Positions 11,656-21,995 of a stretch of 64,000 nt of DNA are shown here, in pieces. Source of the stretch: Symsagittifera roscoffensis. Its lineage: Eukaryota > Xenacoelomorpha > Acoela > Convolutidae. The translations under genes were made by a program, and so were the position numbers. Under the pieces are notes generated by a model that saw only the letters and a list, made by a program, of their open reading frames with translations, was not told where the DNA came from and did no database searches. The stretch is from the NCBI RefSeq assembly GCF_963678635.1, contig NC_087063.1, positions 43,786,759 to 43,850,758 of the forward strand, given 5' to 3'. Within the stretch, counting starts at the first letter, position 1; each line of letters starts with the position of its first letter.

Positions 11656-12195
11656 TTGTACATTTTTGTACAAAAGAGAGATTGGGAGGCGCTTCGACTC
11701 ACATATGGCGACTACCGGTGCAACGTCCGAAACAGGCTGCCTGTCAAGGACGATTGTCTACTACTAGACGATAGGATCGTCATTCCGCAGCAATTGCGAC
11801 AGACCATCCTAAACAGTTTGCATTTGACCCACCCGGAAGCGGCGGCGATGTTGGGTTTGAGCGAAAACATCTGGTTCCAACACATTCACCGCACATTTGT
11901 TCAAATGGCTTAAAATTGATGCCAATGCACAGAGCAAGGTACTAATTTAAAACCAGCAATAGCAAAATCACAATCATTCCAAATCGAGCCGGTAGTAGAA
12001 CCAAATGAGGAAGTCCAACTAGATTTTGCAAAACCACTCCCGGATGAACTAAATAAAGACGCATACATTTTAGTCGCGGTTGACATTTGGTCAAATTTTC
12101 CTACAACTAAGGTATTTTCAAATACAACAGCGGACTTAGCAAAAAAATTCCTGCAACGCTACATATCTAACAATGGGTTACCCCGCAAACTTCTA
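11656..12195 (+). pseudogene. Ty3/gypsy integrase remnant, truncated at a microsatellite
   Basis: The N-terminal zinc-binding region is recognisable (DDRIVIPQQLRQTILNSLHL with HPEAAAMLGLSENIW, 11770-11870). After a stop near 11913 the catalytic core follows (EEVQLDFAKPL with the first acidic residue, YILVAVDIWSNFPTTK, LQRYISNNGLPRKL). The second catalytic Asp would come just after GLPRKL, but there the sequence turns into (TCTA)n. No C-terminal domain or 3' LTR is visible, so the element is 3'-truncated. Confidence 0.85.
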
Positions 12196-12200
12196 TCTAT

Positions 12201-12258
<58 letters not shown>

Positions 12259-12296
12259 ATCTATCTATCTATCTATCAATCTATCTATCTATATTT
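12193..12296. repeat. (TCTA)n microsatellite
   Basis: About 100 bp of nearly uninterrupted TCTA tetranucleotides, with a short ATATAT interruption around 12248. It begins exactly where the gypsy integrase core is lost. Confidence 0.97.
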
Positions 12297-12839
12297 CTAA
12301 GTAAGATATGTTGGAGATGATCAGGGGGAGGGTGCTGACCTCCATGTAATAAGATACGTTATAGATCATCCGGTCAAAAAGCTTTGTATTAAGATTGGGT
12401 ATAGAGGCTACAATGTATTAAGATGGGGAATACCAATGGTTAGGTTTTGTGGTTTGTGTGATGGTGAGATAATGGTAAGAAAAACAAAGATTTTGTGTGG
12501 AAATGTCCCATTAGAGTTTTTGGGTAAAATCTGAGAATTTTTATCGAAAAAATTGAAAAAATTTCAAAAAAACCTCAAAACACGATAAAATTAGCTGTAA
12601 TCATCGGATAATCTTGATTTCTATCTAGTTGAAGCAATGCTGAAACCTACTGAAACTTCCAAAAAGTCAAATTTTTCAGAAAAAAAATTTATTACAAAGA
12701 AAATATATAAAATACTGCATCGTATTTAAAATTTACTGCAATTTTATACTAAAACTTCAACAAAAAACTGCATCGTACAAAAAATTAATACATTGCATCG
12801 TTTGCTAGAAACTTATTACATTGCATCAGTTCTGATAAG
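12297..12839. other. AT-rich spacer, no gene seen
   Basis: Between the microsatellite and the polymerase C-terminus. A small phrase TGTATTAAGAT(T/G)GGG(T/A)ATA recurs at about 12388, 12415, 19312 and 33432. The phrase ATTGCATCGT recurs near 12716-12830. I see no coding region. Confidence 0.5.
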
Positions 12840-15800
12840 TTCAATAGTTTTGTATGAATTCCATCATCTTGAACTTGTCTTTTTGGATAAAAATAACCAA
12901 GTCCTTTCCTTGTTTGCTCATATGTGGCCACCAATGACTTATAGTTCTGAATCCTCTGTTTGTAGATGTTAAGTTGATTGCTTCATCGAGCACTCTCTGT
13001 ACTTCGACATGTGTACATCTCCAGAATCTTCTAGAACTTGTTTGTTCAATCCTAGGCTGCTAAATTTGAATTTGTCTGTTCTGTTGTCATAGCAGCAATA
13101 AGTTTTGCTATATAAACATATCATTTATGTGCATCTAAATTCCTTTTTGATAAGTCCCGCGTCCCGCTTATCATGCTTTTTATGGATACTGCAAAACGTT
13201 CGAGGGAAGAAACTAGGTTTTTGCATCTGCCTTGAAAGTGTTTGCAGTCATTTTCCCTCATTTTTTTCCAAATGTCTCTTTTTTCTGGTTGGATACAGTC
13301 GTATAAATTTTCTTCCGCAAGAGCTAGGTAAAGTGAGTCTGTGTCCATCTCCAAATCTTCAAATTTAATTACATCAAAGAAGTTTTCAAAAAAATTATAG
13401 AAGAGTTCCAACATTCTCAGCTTTGCATACTGAAGTATGAAAAAGCCAACAATGTTGGGTTCTCGGTGCTCATTGGTTGATTTCAACAACTCCACCTCGT
13501 ACAAGTCTTTTCCTGTACTTAATCTTTAAAACAATGGCTGATTGATCGCTTTCTGAGTTTTTTTCATCGTTCAGATACTTCGTAATTGTATGCCTGGATC
13601 TATCCATGATCTGAATTCCATACGAGGAATTACCTAAAAATTTCATTGTTGCTGCTACAACTCCTGATAGAGGGTTTTCATCTCCTTCTTTTCTCGCATC
13701 AACCACTGATTGAACAAAATTATTGAAACATTTCCGTGGAGTACACTGAACAGAACATGGATAGCTGTAATTGTATGCATGGATCTATCCATGATCTGAA
13801 ATCCATACGAGGAGTTACCTAAAAATTTCATTGTTGCTGCTACAACTCCTGATAGAGGGTTTTCATCTCCTTCTTTTCTCGCATTAACCACTGATTGATC
13901 AAAATTATTGAAACATTTCCGTGGAGTAAACTGAACATGGTAATTGTTGGATCACCTGGTAATAGTTGAATGGTAATTTTTGGAGCACGGCAAGCCATAC
14001 TCCAAATAAAAGTTTAACAGAGGAGTTATAATTGTTCCATTTTCTAGCTTGAAACTAGATATCAGCATTTTCATGTAGTCTCCAATATTATGTCCTCCAA
14101 CTTCAATGTTTTTGGAAATTGGAGGAAAGTTGGCAAATTTTGATTTCAGTTCATCTGGAACAACAAAGTCGCACTGAACGTAGCCAAAAAGTAATCCTTC
14201 TTTTCTTTTTGCTAGAAGGGAGTCTGTAAAAAGAGGTCTTTTATAGGGAAAGTGGGTTCTGACGTGATTTTTGATCTTGTCATTGGTTTTGAAACTCTCC
14301 CACCAGTCACACTCCCACAGTTCTTCAATTTTGTATCCTTTCTCTTTAATTTATTCTCGTCGCATATCATACATCTCTCTCTTCTTGTTTCCCCGCTTAA
14401 AATCCTGTTCTGTTAAAGAGGGACGAGCTTTTTGACAGGAACACAAGTGGTAGTAGCATCCCATTGCTAAATACACTGTCTTACAGTGATCACAATAACC
14501 GTCCACATTAAAACAGTCAATTTTCTTTTGTTTTCCAGATGTAAAAAAATTCTCAATTTTGCATTCTGTTCTTTGTTCCTGGAAGAATGACATGACCATA
14601 CTCTCAAAGTTGCGAGATCGTTTATGTCTAGCCTTGAAGTTCTGCATATCAGTGTCAAACTCCCATCTCGTGTACAGTCCTGTCTGCATATCTTGACATA
14701 TTGAGAAGGCGTAGAGCTGACTTGCATCAATTCCAACGACTGATTTAAAAACATTTTATGAATTTTTGATGAAACTTTCAGCAACTACAGCTTTTCGAGT
14801 GACACAAATCTTCATCACTTTCGCAAAATGGAAAAAATTTGTAATTTGTAGATTTGTGTAGACATATGTTTGCTGGATTTGGAAAAGTACATCCAAGTTT
14901 TAACATATCAATTCCCTTGTTATGATAAAACTGAATCTTTTTTTTGCATTGACTTCAGGGTTGGAACTACATCCTTGTTGTTGAACACTGCCATTCCGTT
15001 TTTCTGCCAAGTCTCTTGCAAGTAATTGTAATTATCCAAACCAGATAAACCAGATGGAGGTATAGTCTTGATTTGAAGCTTTTTCAGTGCTTGTTGTTCG
15101 TCAAGCCCACTTTTTCTCAATTTCTCATGATCGATGAAGTCTTTGTCCAGAGGATTGTTGTTTCTAAGTTTACTAAAAAAGGGTTCATAAGGGGCAAGTC
15201 GGGAAAATCAAGTTCTGTGGATCCTTGTTGTACAAAAAGATGGGTTCATCAATCAGATTTGATGATATAGAGACTAAAATTGGAACATGTTTTCCAATCC
15301 AGGTTGTAGTTTGTGTTTCTTTTAGTTCCTCTGTACGAACACAAATCGACTCAAAATGTAAAATTGCTAGGTTCTTAAAAAGCTTGTTATCCTCAGAAAC
15401 TGGAAGATTCAGTCCTTCTAGCTTTTCAAACAAGGTTTCTCGAAACTCATACACCTTCTTTGGGTAAATATGTTTCACTCGATCCTTGCATCTCAGAAGA
15501 TGTTTGTTGAGAAACTCAGATCTTTTGAAGAAAGTATCAGAACTAGGACACCGGAAGCACTTGAAGAAAGAATCAATATCATTTGTATGATTGCTATGAT
15601 TGTTGAATCTCAGTAGTTGAATTGTTTTATCAGATGTTCCAGTCCTTCGTCGAGCTATTTCTTCTACATATTCCCCTTCTTGGATATCGAAATCGTATAT
15701 AAAGATATTTCTTTGCACAATTTCCTCGACATTAGGTAAGTCTTCTACTGAAACTCCACGAAAACTTTTAGGATCATAACCAGATTTTGTTAGGAATTCT

Positions 15801-16742
15801 GTAAAGTATCTAGAAGTGTGAGAGTCGAGATCATTGAAATCATTGTGTCCATTCATGTACATGGCTAATGCGCGAAAAAGACACAGATGATCTTTGTATG
15901 GTTCCTTGGCTTTGTTAGATAAAAGACAGTTAACAGATTGGTTTTTCAGTAGAGATTCGGGTAAGACAGAGTTCGGGCATCCCATTGGGATGTTTTTGAG
16001 CAAAGCAGCAAAAACTATAACGTTGGTAATCAACTTGAATCTTCATTTTGGATTCTGACGTTTTTGAGTACATTGCTCCACAATATCAAATTTTTCCACT
16101 TTTCCTTGGATTGTTATCAAATCCGCTTTCGTACACAGCAAATGGGAACTTTCAAATAAAGTATTTCATGGGCTTAGAAATATCGATATTCACCAGTCTC
16201 AATATTTCGAAGAACAAACCCCAGAGCAATGTTGATTTTAGCTGCAGAATCGGGCTTGTTGAAGACTTCTTCAAGTTTCTCGCTGATTATTTTAGTGTCT
16301 AACTTGGATATTTGGAAGTTAATCACCCATTTTTCATCTCCGTATCCACCATGAAGTGTTGACAAGCACTCAACTCCTCTTTGAGTTTCTCTCCATCTTC
16401 CCCTTCCTACTCCAAAGTCTTGTTCAAGTCTGCCACCGTATCACTTGTTTTCCGTTATTTTGCTCCATGCTCTTTTCTCTGATGTTGTTGGAGCAAACAG
16501 TAACACTGAAACTCCTTCTCGGAAGATGAGCAAACCGTTGATTGCTTGGAAGATGATAGAGCATGCTTTTTGGCCAGGTGATAACTCATTTCTTTTTGGT
16601 TGTTAGTGAAATACTTACAATCAGGACAAGAAACAATCCCTGCTTGACAACTTTTGCGGTGTCGAGCCGCATCGAACCTTCTGTATTCTTTGTCACAGTC
16701 CTTACATTTCACTTTCTCATCATTCCTATTGAGTGCTGGCAT
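12840..16742 (-). pseudogene. Type-B DNA polymerase with zinc-finger N-terminus, unit I (disrupted)
   Basis: Minus-strand remains of a large family-B DNA polymerase of the virus/Polinton type. The ATG is at 16742 (MPALNRNDEKVKC). The N-terminus has CxxC and C2H2-like fingers (CPDCKYFTNNQ, HLAKKH), then a second Cys/His cluster (about 15550-15480). Exonuclease motif I reads HFESICV near 15350, with the expected Asp changed to His. Palm motif A reads DASQLYA near 14725, motif B GNSSYG near 13630, motif C MDTDS near 13340. The C-terminal region ends about 12840. Lesions: stops after GAK (16456) and LNKTLE, a deletion near 15195 removing the rest of the exonuclease, a 185-bp internal duplication at motif B, and frameshifts. 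Such polymerases replicate mobile or viral DNA. The exact element class cannot be fixed because no integrase, ATPase or capsid gene is visible. Confidence 0.85.
13580..13949. repeat. 185-bp tandem duplication inside the polymerase palm region
   Basis: The segment 13580-13764 is repeated at 13765-13949, duplicating the codons for the GNSSYG motif B region on the minus strand. The equivalent place in unit II (about 28375-28560) has a single copy. The duplication is therefore specific to unit I, or was lost from unit II. Confidence 0.85.
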
Positions 16743-17107
16743 CTGAAAAGAAGTTGGAGATTTAGCATGTACCAAAGTTAAATAAAAGTAAGTGGTACCT
16801 ACAAAATTAGGAGATTTAAAATGTCCCAAAAAAATTAACAAACTTACACTTAATTTGAATTGTTCAAAATTATTGAAATTACAGTCAATTGTTTATACAA
16901 AACTGCTTTTAAAGTAAAGAAAATCAGAGTGAAATGAGTTTTTTTACTGTTGCTTAGGGAAAATCAACCAACCAGAATTGAGTTTTGTTTTAGTATCACT
17001 GTTTGTTGGAAATCAACCAATCAGAATCTAGCATTTTCTAAAAGTGAACTGTTTATCATTTTTTAAAAACATTAATCATTATTTGAAAACTGTCTATCAA
17101 AACAAAT
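16743..17107. promoter_or_regulatory. Candidate divergent promoter with CCAAT motifs
   Basis: This 365-bp AT-rich interval separates the minus-strand polymerase ATG (16742) from the plus-strand ATG at 17108. It contains CCAAT at 17017-17021 in the context AAATCAACCAATCAGAAT, and a degenerate CCAAC at 16968-16972 in the context AAAATCAACCAACCAGAAT, 49 bp apart. Read on the minus strand, the first is TTCTGATTGGTTGATTT, the same core that precedes the zinc-finger gene of the M module. CCAAT boxes are classic NF-Y sites; activity here is inferred. Confidence 0.5.
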
Positions 17108-17666
17108 ATGAATTTCCTCGATTTACTTTACAAGAAAAAAGAAAAAATTCCATTTGATTTTCTTATCGATGAAATAGATGTTGACTCTTCCTTTTTCATA
17201 ATTTTTTGGAAGTTTTTCTCGTACAAAACAGAGTTGTCCGACCAAGTAAAGGTCTCTATGGAGAAACTTACGCAATCAAAGATTTTACTTTGATTCACAT
17301 ATTGCGTATCAAAGCTTCAAACTTACGACTGAAATACACCTCACAAGGACAAAAATTTGTTTATTCTCGAGAGTTTGACATTAATCAAAAAGTCGTATGA
17401 TTATATATCAAAATTCTTTTTTTATGCCCTACCCGATACCCAAAGTTGTAAAAACTCCGCAGCAAAGGTCTTTTTTCCTTCAGCTCTTTAAGGGTTTTCA
17501 AAGTTCAAAATCCTGCTTGATTAGGTTTGGAATCAGATTTCCAGGGGTTTGCTTTGAAAAGTTCATCAACTTTGATTTATTCTCCCAAATCTACATCAAA
17601 ATAAAAGAACTTGACTATCTACTCAAAAATCAGCAATTTTTTATCAATTGTAAACAAAAAATTTAA
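17108..17666 (+). pseudogene. Unrecognised gene, unit I (three overlapping frames)
   Basis: The ATG at 17108 opens a frame rich in Phe, Asp and Lys (MNFLDLLYKKKEKIPFDFLI). The reading then moves to another frame near 17206 (FLVQNRVVRPSKGLYGETYA), which ends at a TGA at 17398-17400. A third frame opens with an ATG at 17397 that overlaps this stop as ATGA and runs to 17666 (KVVKTPQQRSFFLQLFKGFQ). Either this is one ~185-residue gene with two frameshifts, which I favour, or it is a compact set of overlapping genes like those of DNA viruses. No domain was recognised. In unit II the first part is deleted and the last frame is shifted. Confidence 0.5.
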
Positions 17667-17674
17667 TTAACTTG

Positions 17675-17833
17675 ATGAGAAGACTTGCAGAGATGCTACT
17701 TTTATTAATTTTTCTTCTTTTGTTACTTTTATCGGCAATATTTCTTATTTTTACAGCAAACAACTTTTGTTTATTTGTTTTTGCGATTGCTTTTGTGTAT
17801 ATTTTTTATTATTTGAAAGATTTAAGTCCTTAA
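17675..17833 (+). CDS. Small two-helix membrane protein, unit I
   Basis: A 52-codon frame with ATG at 17675, eight bases after the previous stop. After MRRLAEM come two hydrophobic stretches (about residues 8-26 and 30-46) and a short charged tail KDLSP. The composition is that of a small integral membrane protein, with a positively charged start suggesting a cytoplasmic N-terminus. The copy in unit II keeps the same first and last residues but has a one-base loss and a one-base gain, so its middle is read in another frame. No family recognised; it could also be chance in an AT-rich region. Confidence 0.4.
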   Translation: MRRLAEMLLLLIFLLLLLLSAIFLIFTANNFCLFVFAIAFVYIFYYLKDLSP

Positions 17834-17844
17834 AAGGTAAAATT

Positions 17845-18035
17845 TTTATCTGATTGGGTACGACAACTAGAACAAAAATGAACAATTTTGTGATTGGAAA
17901 CGACAATGTGTAAAATGGAGCTTTGTTTCCGATTGGACACGACTTTTCTATAAGAAATCCATAAAAGGAAACTGAAATCTAATTGGACACGAGTACAATC
18001 GAAATCAGGAAAATCCATTTTGATTGGTTGAATTC
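17845..18035 (+). promoter_or_regulatory. ATTGG-ACGAC array upstream of the acidic-tail gene, unit I
   Basis: Five ATTGG (reverse CCAAT) sites occur at 17853, 17893, 17932, 17982 and 18023, spaced 40, 39, 50 and 41 bp. Four have an extended context: TGATTGGGTACGAC, TGATTGGAAACGAC, CGATTGGACACGAC and TAATTGGACACGAG. The last is TGATTGGTTGAATT. About 40 bp is close to four helical turns, so the sites would face the same side of the DNA. A pyrimidine-rich direct repeat (ACCATCAACTAC plus a TCTCTC tract, at about 18100 and 18149) follows before the ATG at 18240. Confidence 0.6.
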
Positions 18036-18239
18036 ACGCATTCGAATTGAAGGTACCCCTCTCTCTTAATCTAAAAATCATTTTATTTTCAACTTAACTA
18101 CCATCAACTACCTCCTCTCTCAGCTTTAAATATTTTAAATTCAATTTAACCACCATCAACTACTTCTCTCGCAATGTTAAATGTTAATTTACTCTGAGTC
18201 TTTTACTTAATCAACTTCCCTTGCAACTTATTGCTCAAA

Positions 18240-18739
18240 ATGATCTTTTCAGTGCAAAACAGCAACCTTATGTTCTCGGTAGAATTTTCGGTTGATTTAG
18301 TACAAATCCAAGCGCGAGAAACAGTTTGTGGAGTTTTTCTGGCACTATTGAACATCCCTATCCAAGTCTGGCATATGGTGAAGGTGATGCGCAGGGATTT
18401 CAACGAACAGCATATAACGCAAGTACTCATGACAGAGAACCAACTTGGAGAAATGCAAATGATGGAGGAAGTGGCTGAGCATGTGGGAATGAATTACCCG
18501 TAAACTCCTTACTCTAGATGTGTGGCTCAACCATTCGACGATTTCGTCTTTCCATGGGAAGAGGGATCTATGGATAACCCAATTACCATCGAAGAGGATG
18601 AGGGGTTCTCTGAGCCAAGGACTCCAGTCAGAGAACCACCAAGACAGCCAACGGTGATGGAGGCAAGAACAGCTTTGCGCTCAATTGAGAACTTGCTAAA
18701 TTTTTAGAACTCAGCTGCTCGACAGCTCTTTGATTTTTA
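18240..18739 (+). pseudogene. Acidic-tail protein gene, unit I (two nonsense mutations)
   Basis: Same gene as the intact copy at 32367-32867. Two changes interrupt it: the codon after MNYP is TAA (18501-18503), where unit II has GAA, and a TAG (about 18705) stands where unit II has CAG. Otherwise the two copies are nearly identical, so the stops arose after the large duplication. See the unit II entry for the protein description. Confidence 0.7.
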
Positions 18740-18749
18740 AATAATTTGG

Positions 18750-19915
18750 TTTTTGTCTTGTGTTTTGTAATTTAATTTTTTTGCACCTAGTAATTTTATT
18801 TTGAAGAGACAGGAAAAAACAGATAAAGCAAGAGGTCATAGAAAAAATTGTTTAAAAATTGCAAAGACAAAGTTTTTTAAATGTTTATTGACAAACTGTT
18901 AAAAATCAAACTAATTTTGCAATTGGTGAATATTTTTATAAAATTTTGTTGTGAAGATTGCAAAAAATGTGAACCAATTTTATTAACTTGTAAAAAACTT
19001 CACAACATTTTTTGCACACATGATAAAACAATCATTACAAATTTTGCAGATATGATAAAAACTTAGCAATAATTATGCACAACCTAAGAAATTTCATAAA
19101 ATTTTTTGCACAATTACTGAAAAATTCAAAGAAAATCTAATAAATTAAGAAAAATTTAATTAAATATATATTCGCATTTTAAAGAAATTTGTAACAAGAT
19201 TTTCTTGCACTGTTAATAATTAAAAAAAATGAATTTCTGTGTTTTAATTTTGATCATGAAAAAAGTCATTTTTTGCATGTATATTGATCAAAAATATCAG
19301 ATGAACAATGTATTAAGACAGGGAATAGCACTCAAAGTCATCAATTATGATTTTTTCCAAACAATAAGAAAAAGGAAGTTAGGTTTTTGCAAATAAATAT
19401 ATTTTTAAAAGTATGAAAATAGATGCGACTTGCAAAAAAATTTCTTAATTTAACGCATATTTGTTAAGCAGTGAATATTTTTTCTCGCACCTTGTAAAAA
19501 AAATTTAACATAAAAATAATCGTTGTACAATATTTGAATTGAAAGAAAAAAACAATTCTAACAAGATTTTTGTAAAGAAAAAATCGAAAACTAAAAGAAA
19601 AATTGACACGCTCACTATTTACAGAACCATGACCATCAAAAAAAACAATCAATTATTTTGAAGAAATCAGATTCATATTTTGAGTTTTGAACTTTTTGAA
19701 TTCTGTCAAAAATGCTGAGCCCAGAGTTTGCGTAGATGCAGTTTTTGAATAGAACTTAGATTATGTTTTTTGAACTTTTTCCGAACGAGTGGTTTCCTTG
19801 ATACGCTTGGTGTTTTTTCAGCTCCTTTCCATCGTAAATTATGCTGAGCGCCGCAAGAATCTGTTTTTGTACAAAGTGTAAAGACAATCTATTTATTGAT
19901 ATATGTATTGATATT
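18750..19915. other. AT-rich intergenic DNA with TGCAAAAAA/TTTTTTGCA motifs
   Basis: Very AT-rich spacer with repeated TTTTGCACA and TTGCAAAAAATGTG words in both orientations (for example 18955-19010), which could fold into stems. No gene is supported. The corresponding stretch in unit II is 32870-34054; it is homologous, with several indels. Confidence 0.5.
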
Positions 19916-20399
19916 TGTCTAATCTTTGAAAATTTTGGCTAAGACATGTTCCTATTAAAATTAAATGAAACTTGCAACTTCCCAAGAAGCAGAAAGAATC
20001 GTGAGTAGTCACGCAAATATCTTGGATGGCTATGTATTTTTCGTTAAATTTGTTGGAAATAGGAATAAACAATGATTTTTTATTATAATCTGAAGCTGGA
20101 AAAAGCTTGACACATAGCGGCTGCCACTGGAAAAAATGGTTTTTGTAAAAATGGTGAAGCAATCAAACAAGTTGCCTATGTCAATTATACTTTGAACGAA
20201 TTCAAAGAACTGTCCCAAAATTTGGGGAACTTTATGTTTGTTGATAATTGTAAACCTCAGCAATGCTTTGTGATGTTTTGATGTTTGGTAGTTGAAAGAT
20301 TATTAGTTCAAAGCTTTTTTTCTCACTGAAGTGTGTTTTTAGAGCTATAAAATCTGAGGAAAAGTCAGACAAAACATACAATTTAACCAAAATTGACAT
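19889..20399 (-). pseudogene. M-module minus-strand gene, copy 1 (unrecognised)
   Basis: The ATG at 20399 opens a 55-codon frame (MSILVKLYVLSDFSSDFIAL) ending at 20232. The downstream region stays open in two other frames, first GQFFEFVQSIIDIGNLF, then FIPISNKFNEKYIAIQDICV to about 19893. The same relay of three frames exists in copies 2 and 3, so the original was probably one longer protein broken before the copies arose, or a gene with very short introns. No domain recognised. Confidence 0.4.
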
Positions 20400-20759
20400 A
20401 AAACACTAGCCAATCATCAAATAATTTTCCAGTATTTCTTAAAATAATTACATATAAACTTATTTAATTACTACTTTTAACAAAGTTTAGGAAATTGTTG
20501 TATTATTTGAGCAAAAGTACAAACCAGAATTTAATATATGCGGTTGAAAACATTATCTTTTTTTTATTCGATTTTCTGAATTTCATTGAATGTTTTCAAT
20601 TTTTTTTGCCTTGATTTGAAGTTTTGATTAGCTTCATGAATTTCCTTACAACTAATTAGACTCTAAATAAAAAAAAACACTTCATGGTGATTGTTTTTAC
20701 AAAACAAAGTAAAAATGGTACAACAATTTGAGTTTTTTCAAGTCTCTTAGCTTGTTTTA

Positions 20760-21235
20760 GTAAGAGATATGTTTCTATCAAAAGCGTTTCCAATGTCGGA
20801 AATGGACATTTATCAGATTTTAAGGTTGAACTACTACAAAAACTTAAGCGTGGTGGACAGATTACGTTGAAGGACATTGTATTAGTTTTAACTTGTAAAG
20901 AAACACAGAAAAATTAATAATTTTGTTAAAAAGATGGAGAGGAGATAACAAAAAATAAGAGTACTGCCAGATTTATCAACAAGGTTTTTATTTAGAAGAG
21001 TTGATCAGAGTCAGTGGTTTATCAGTAAAAAAAAACAAAACAATAGAAGAGCCTATGAAGCAAAAATTGAAGATAAAGAACATCGTTTCGATTACTGTTT
21101 TGAATTTGATACAAATACAAAATCTAGATTGGTCAGATTGTCTTTTAATCAATTATTTAAATTAAAAAGACATCCAGTTGCTTATACTACAATATACCAA
21201 AAAGAAAACAATAAAAATGTATATCTTGTTAATTG
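20760..21235 (+). pseudogene. M-module plus-strand ORF remnant, copy 1
   Basis: Pieces in different frames: SDFKVELLQKLKRGGQITLK with VLVLTCKETQKN (about 20812-20916), then LKRWRGD and LEELIR at about 20927-21010, and in copy 2 the cleaner VKKQNNRRAYETKIEDKEHR with RLSFNQLFKLKRHPVAYTTI. The content is lysine- and tyrosine-rich. No family recognised. The same order is kept in all three M copies, each with different lesions. Confidence 0.4.
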
Positions 21236-21469
21236 ATTTTTCACTGGTTAGAAATCAAAAAAATCAATATTACTTTGAGCGAAATTTCAAAATTTGAATT
21301 GTTTTTTGAAACAATAATATGAACCAGACAAGAATTCTCATTTATCTCACTTTGGTGTTAATTTTATATTTTAGTTGTGTTAGAAAAATTCAAAAACAAA
21401 ACGATTGATTGGGAAGTTTCATATACATAAATTGGTTCTGATCTACAAAGTATTTTAAAATCTGTTTTT

Positions 21470-21805
21470 ACTTCATTCTGATTGGTTATTACCACAACTA
21501 CTACCTGTGAAGGAATGCTCGATATCTACAAACTCGATAAGGAATGCTCGATATCAAAATTGTTGAAAAATTCATGAGAAGTGGAGCTCATTTCTGATTG
21601 GTTGACATTAAATTTGTTGAAAAAATGTTGACTATTGAAACTCAATTCTGATTGGTTGCTATTAAATTTGTTGAAAATTCCATGACTCTTGAGGCTCGAT
21701 TCTGATTGGTTGATATCAAAAAAGATAAAAATTTCCTAAAAAAAATTCTCGTTTCTGATTGGTTGATATTAGAATTTTTGAAAGCTCCATGGTTAGATTG
21801 GATGA
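21470..21805 (+). promoter_or_regulatory. ATTGG array upstream of zinc-finger gene, M copy 1
   Basis: ATTGG cores at 21481, 21597, 21651, 21705, 21758 and 21797. The middle four are spaced 54, 54 and 53 bp and lie in the repeated context TTCTGATTGGTTG(A/C). The units around them (GCTCGATTCTGATTGG, AATTTGTTGAAAA) are a degenerate tandem repeat. The array ends about 200 bp upstream of the ATG at 21996. The spacing is preserved in copies 2 and 3. Open frames crossing this stretch on both strands lack ATG starts and I treat them as by-products. Confidence 0.65.
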
Positions 21806-21995
21806 TTATGATTTCCGCTAGGCTACATAGCGTATCCATTCTGATTTTTTCTCACGTTAAAAACAATTGGTTAATAAGTTTGCTGTTTTTATTCACTTTC
21901 CTTCATGTTTTGAGCTATTCAACTCTTCTCATTAGAAAAATTTGGGACACTCTATATCTCCCATTTATTCTCAAGTTCGTTGTTTACTTTTTGAG

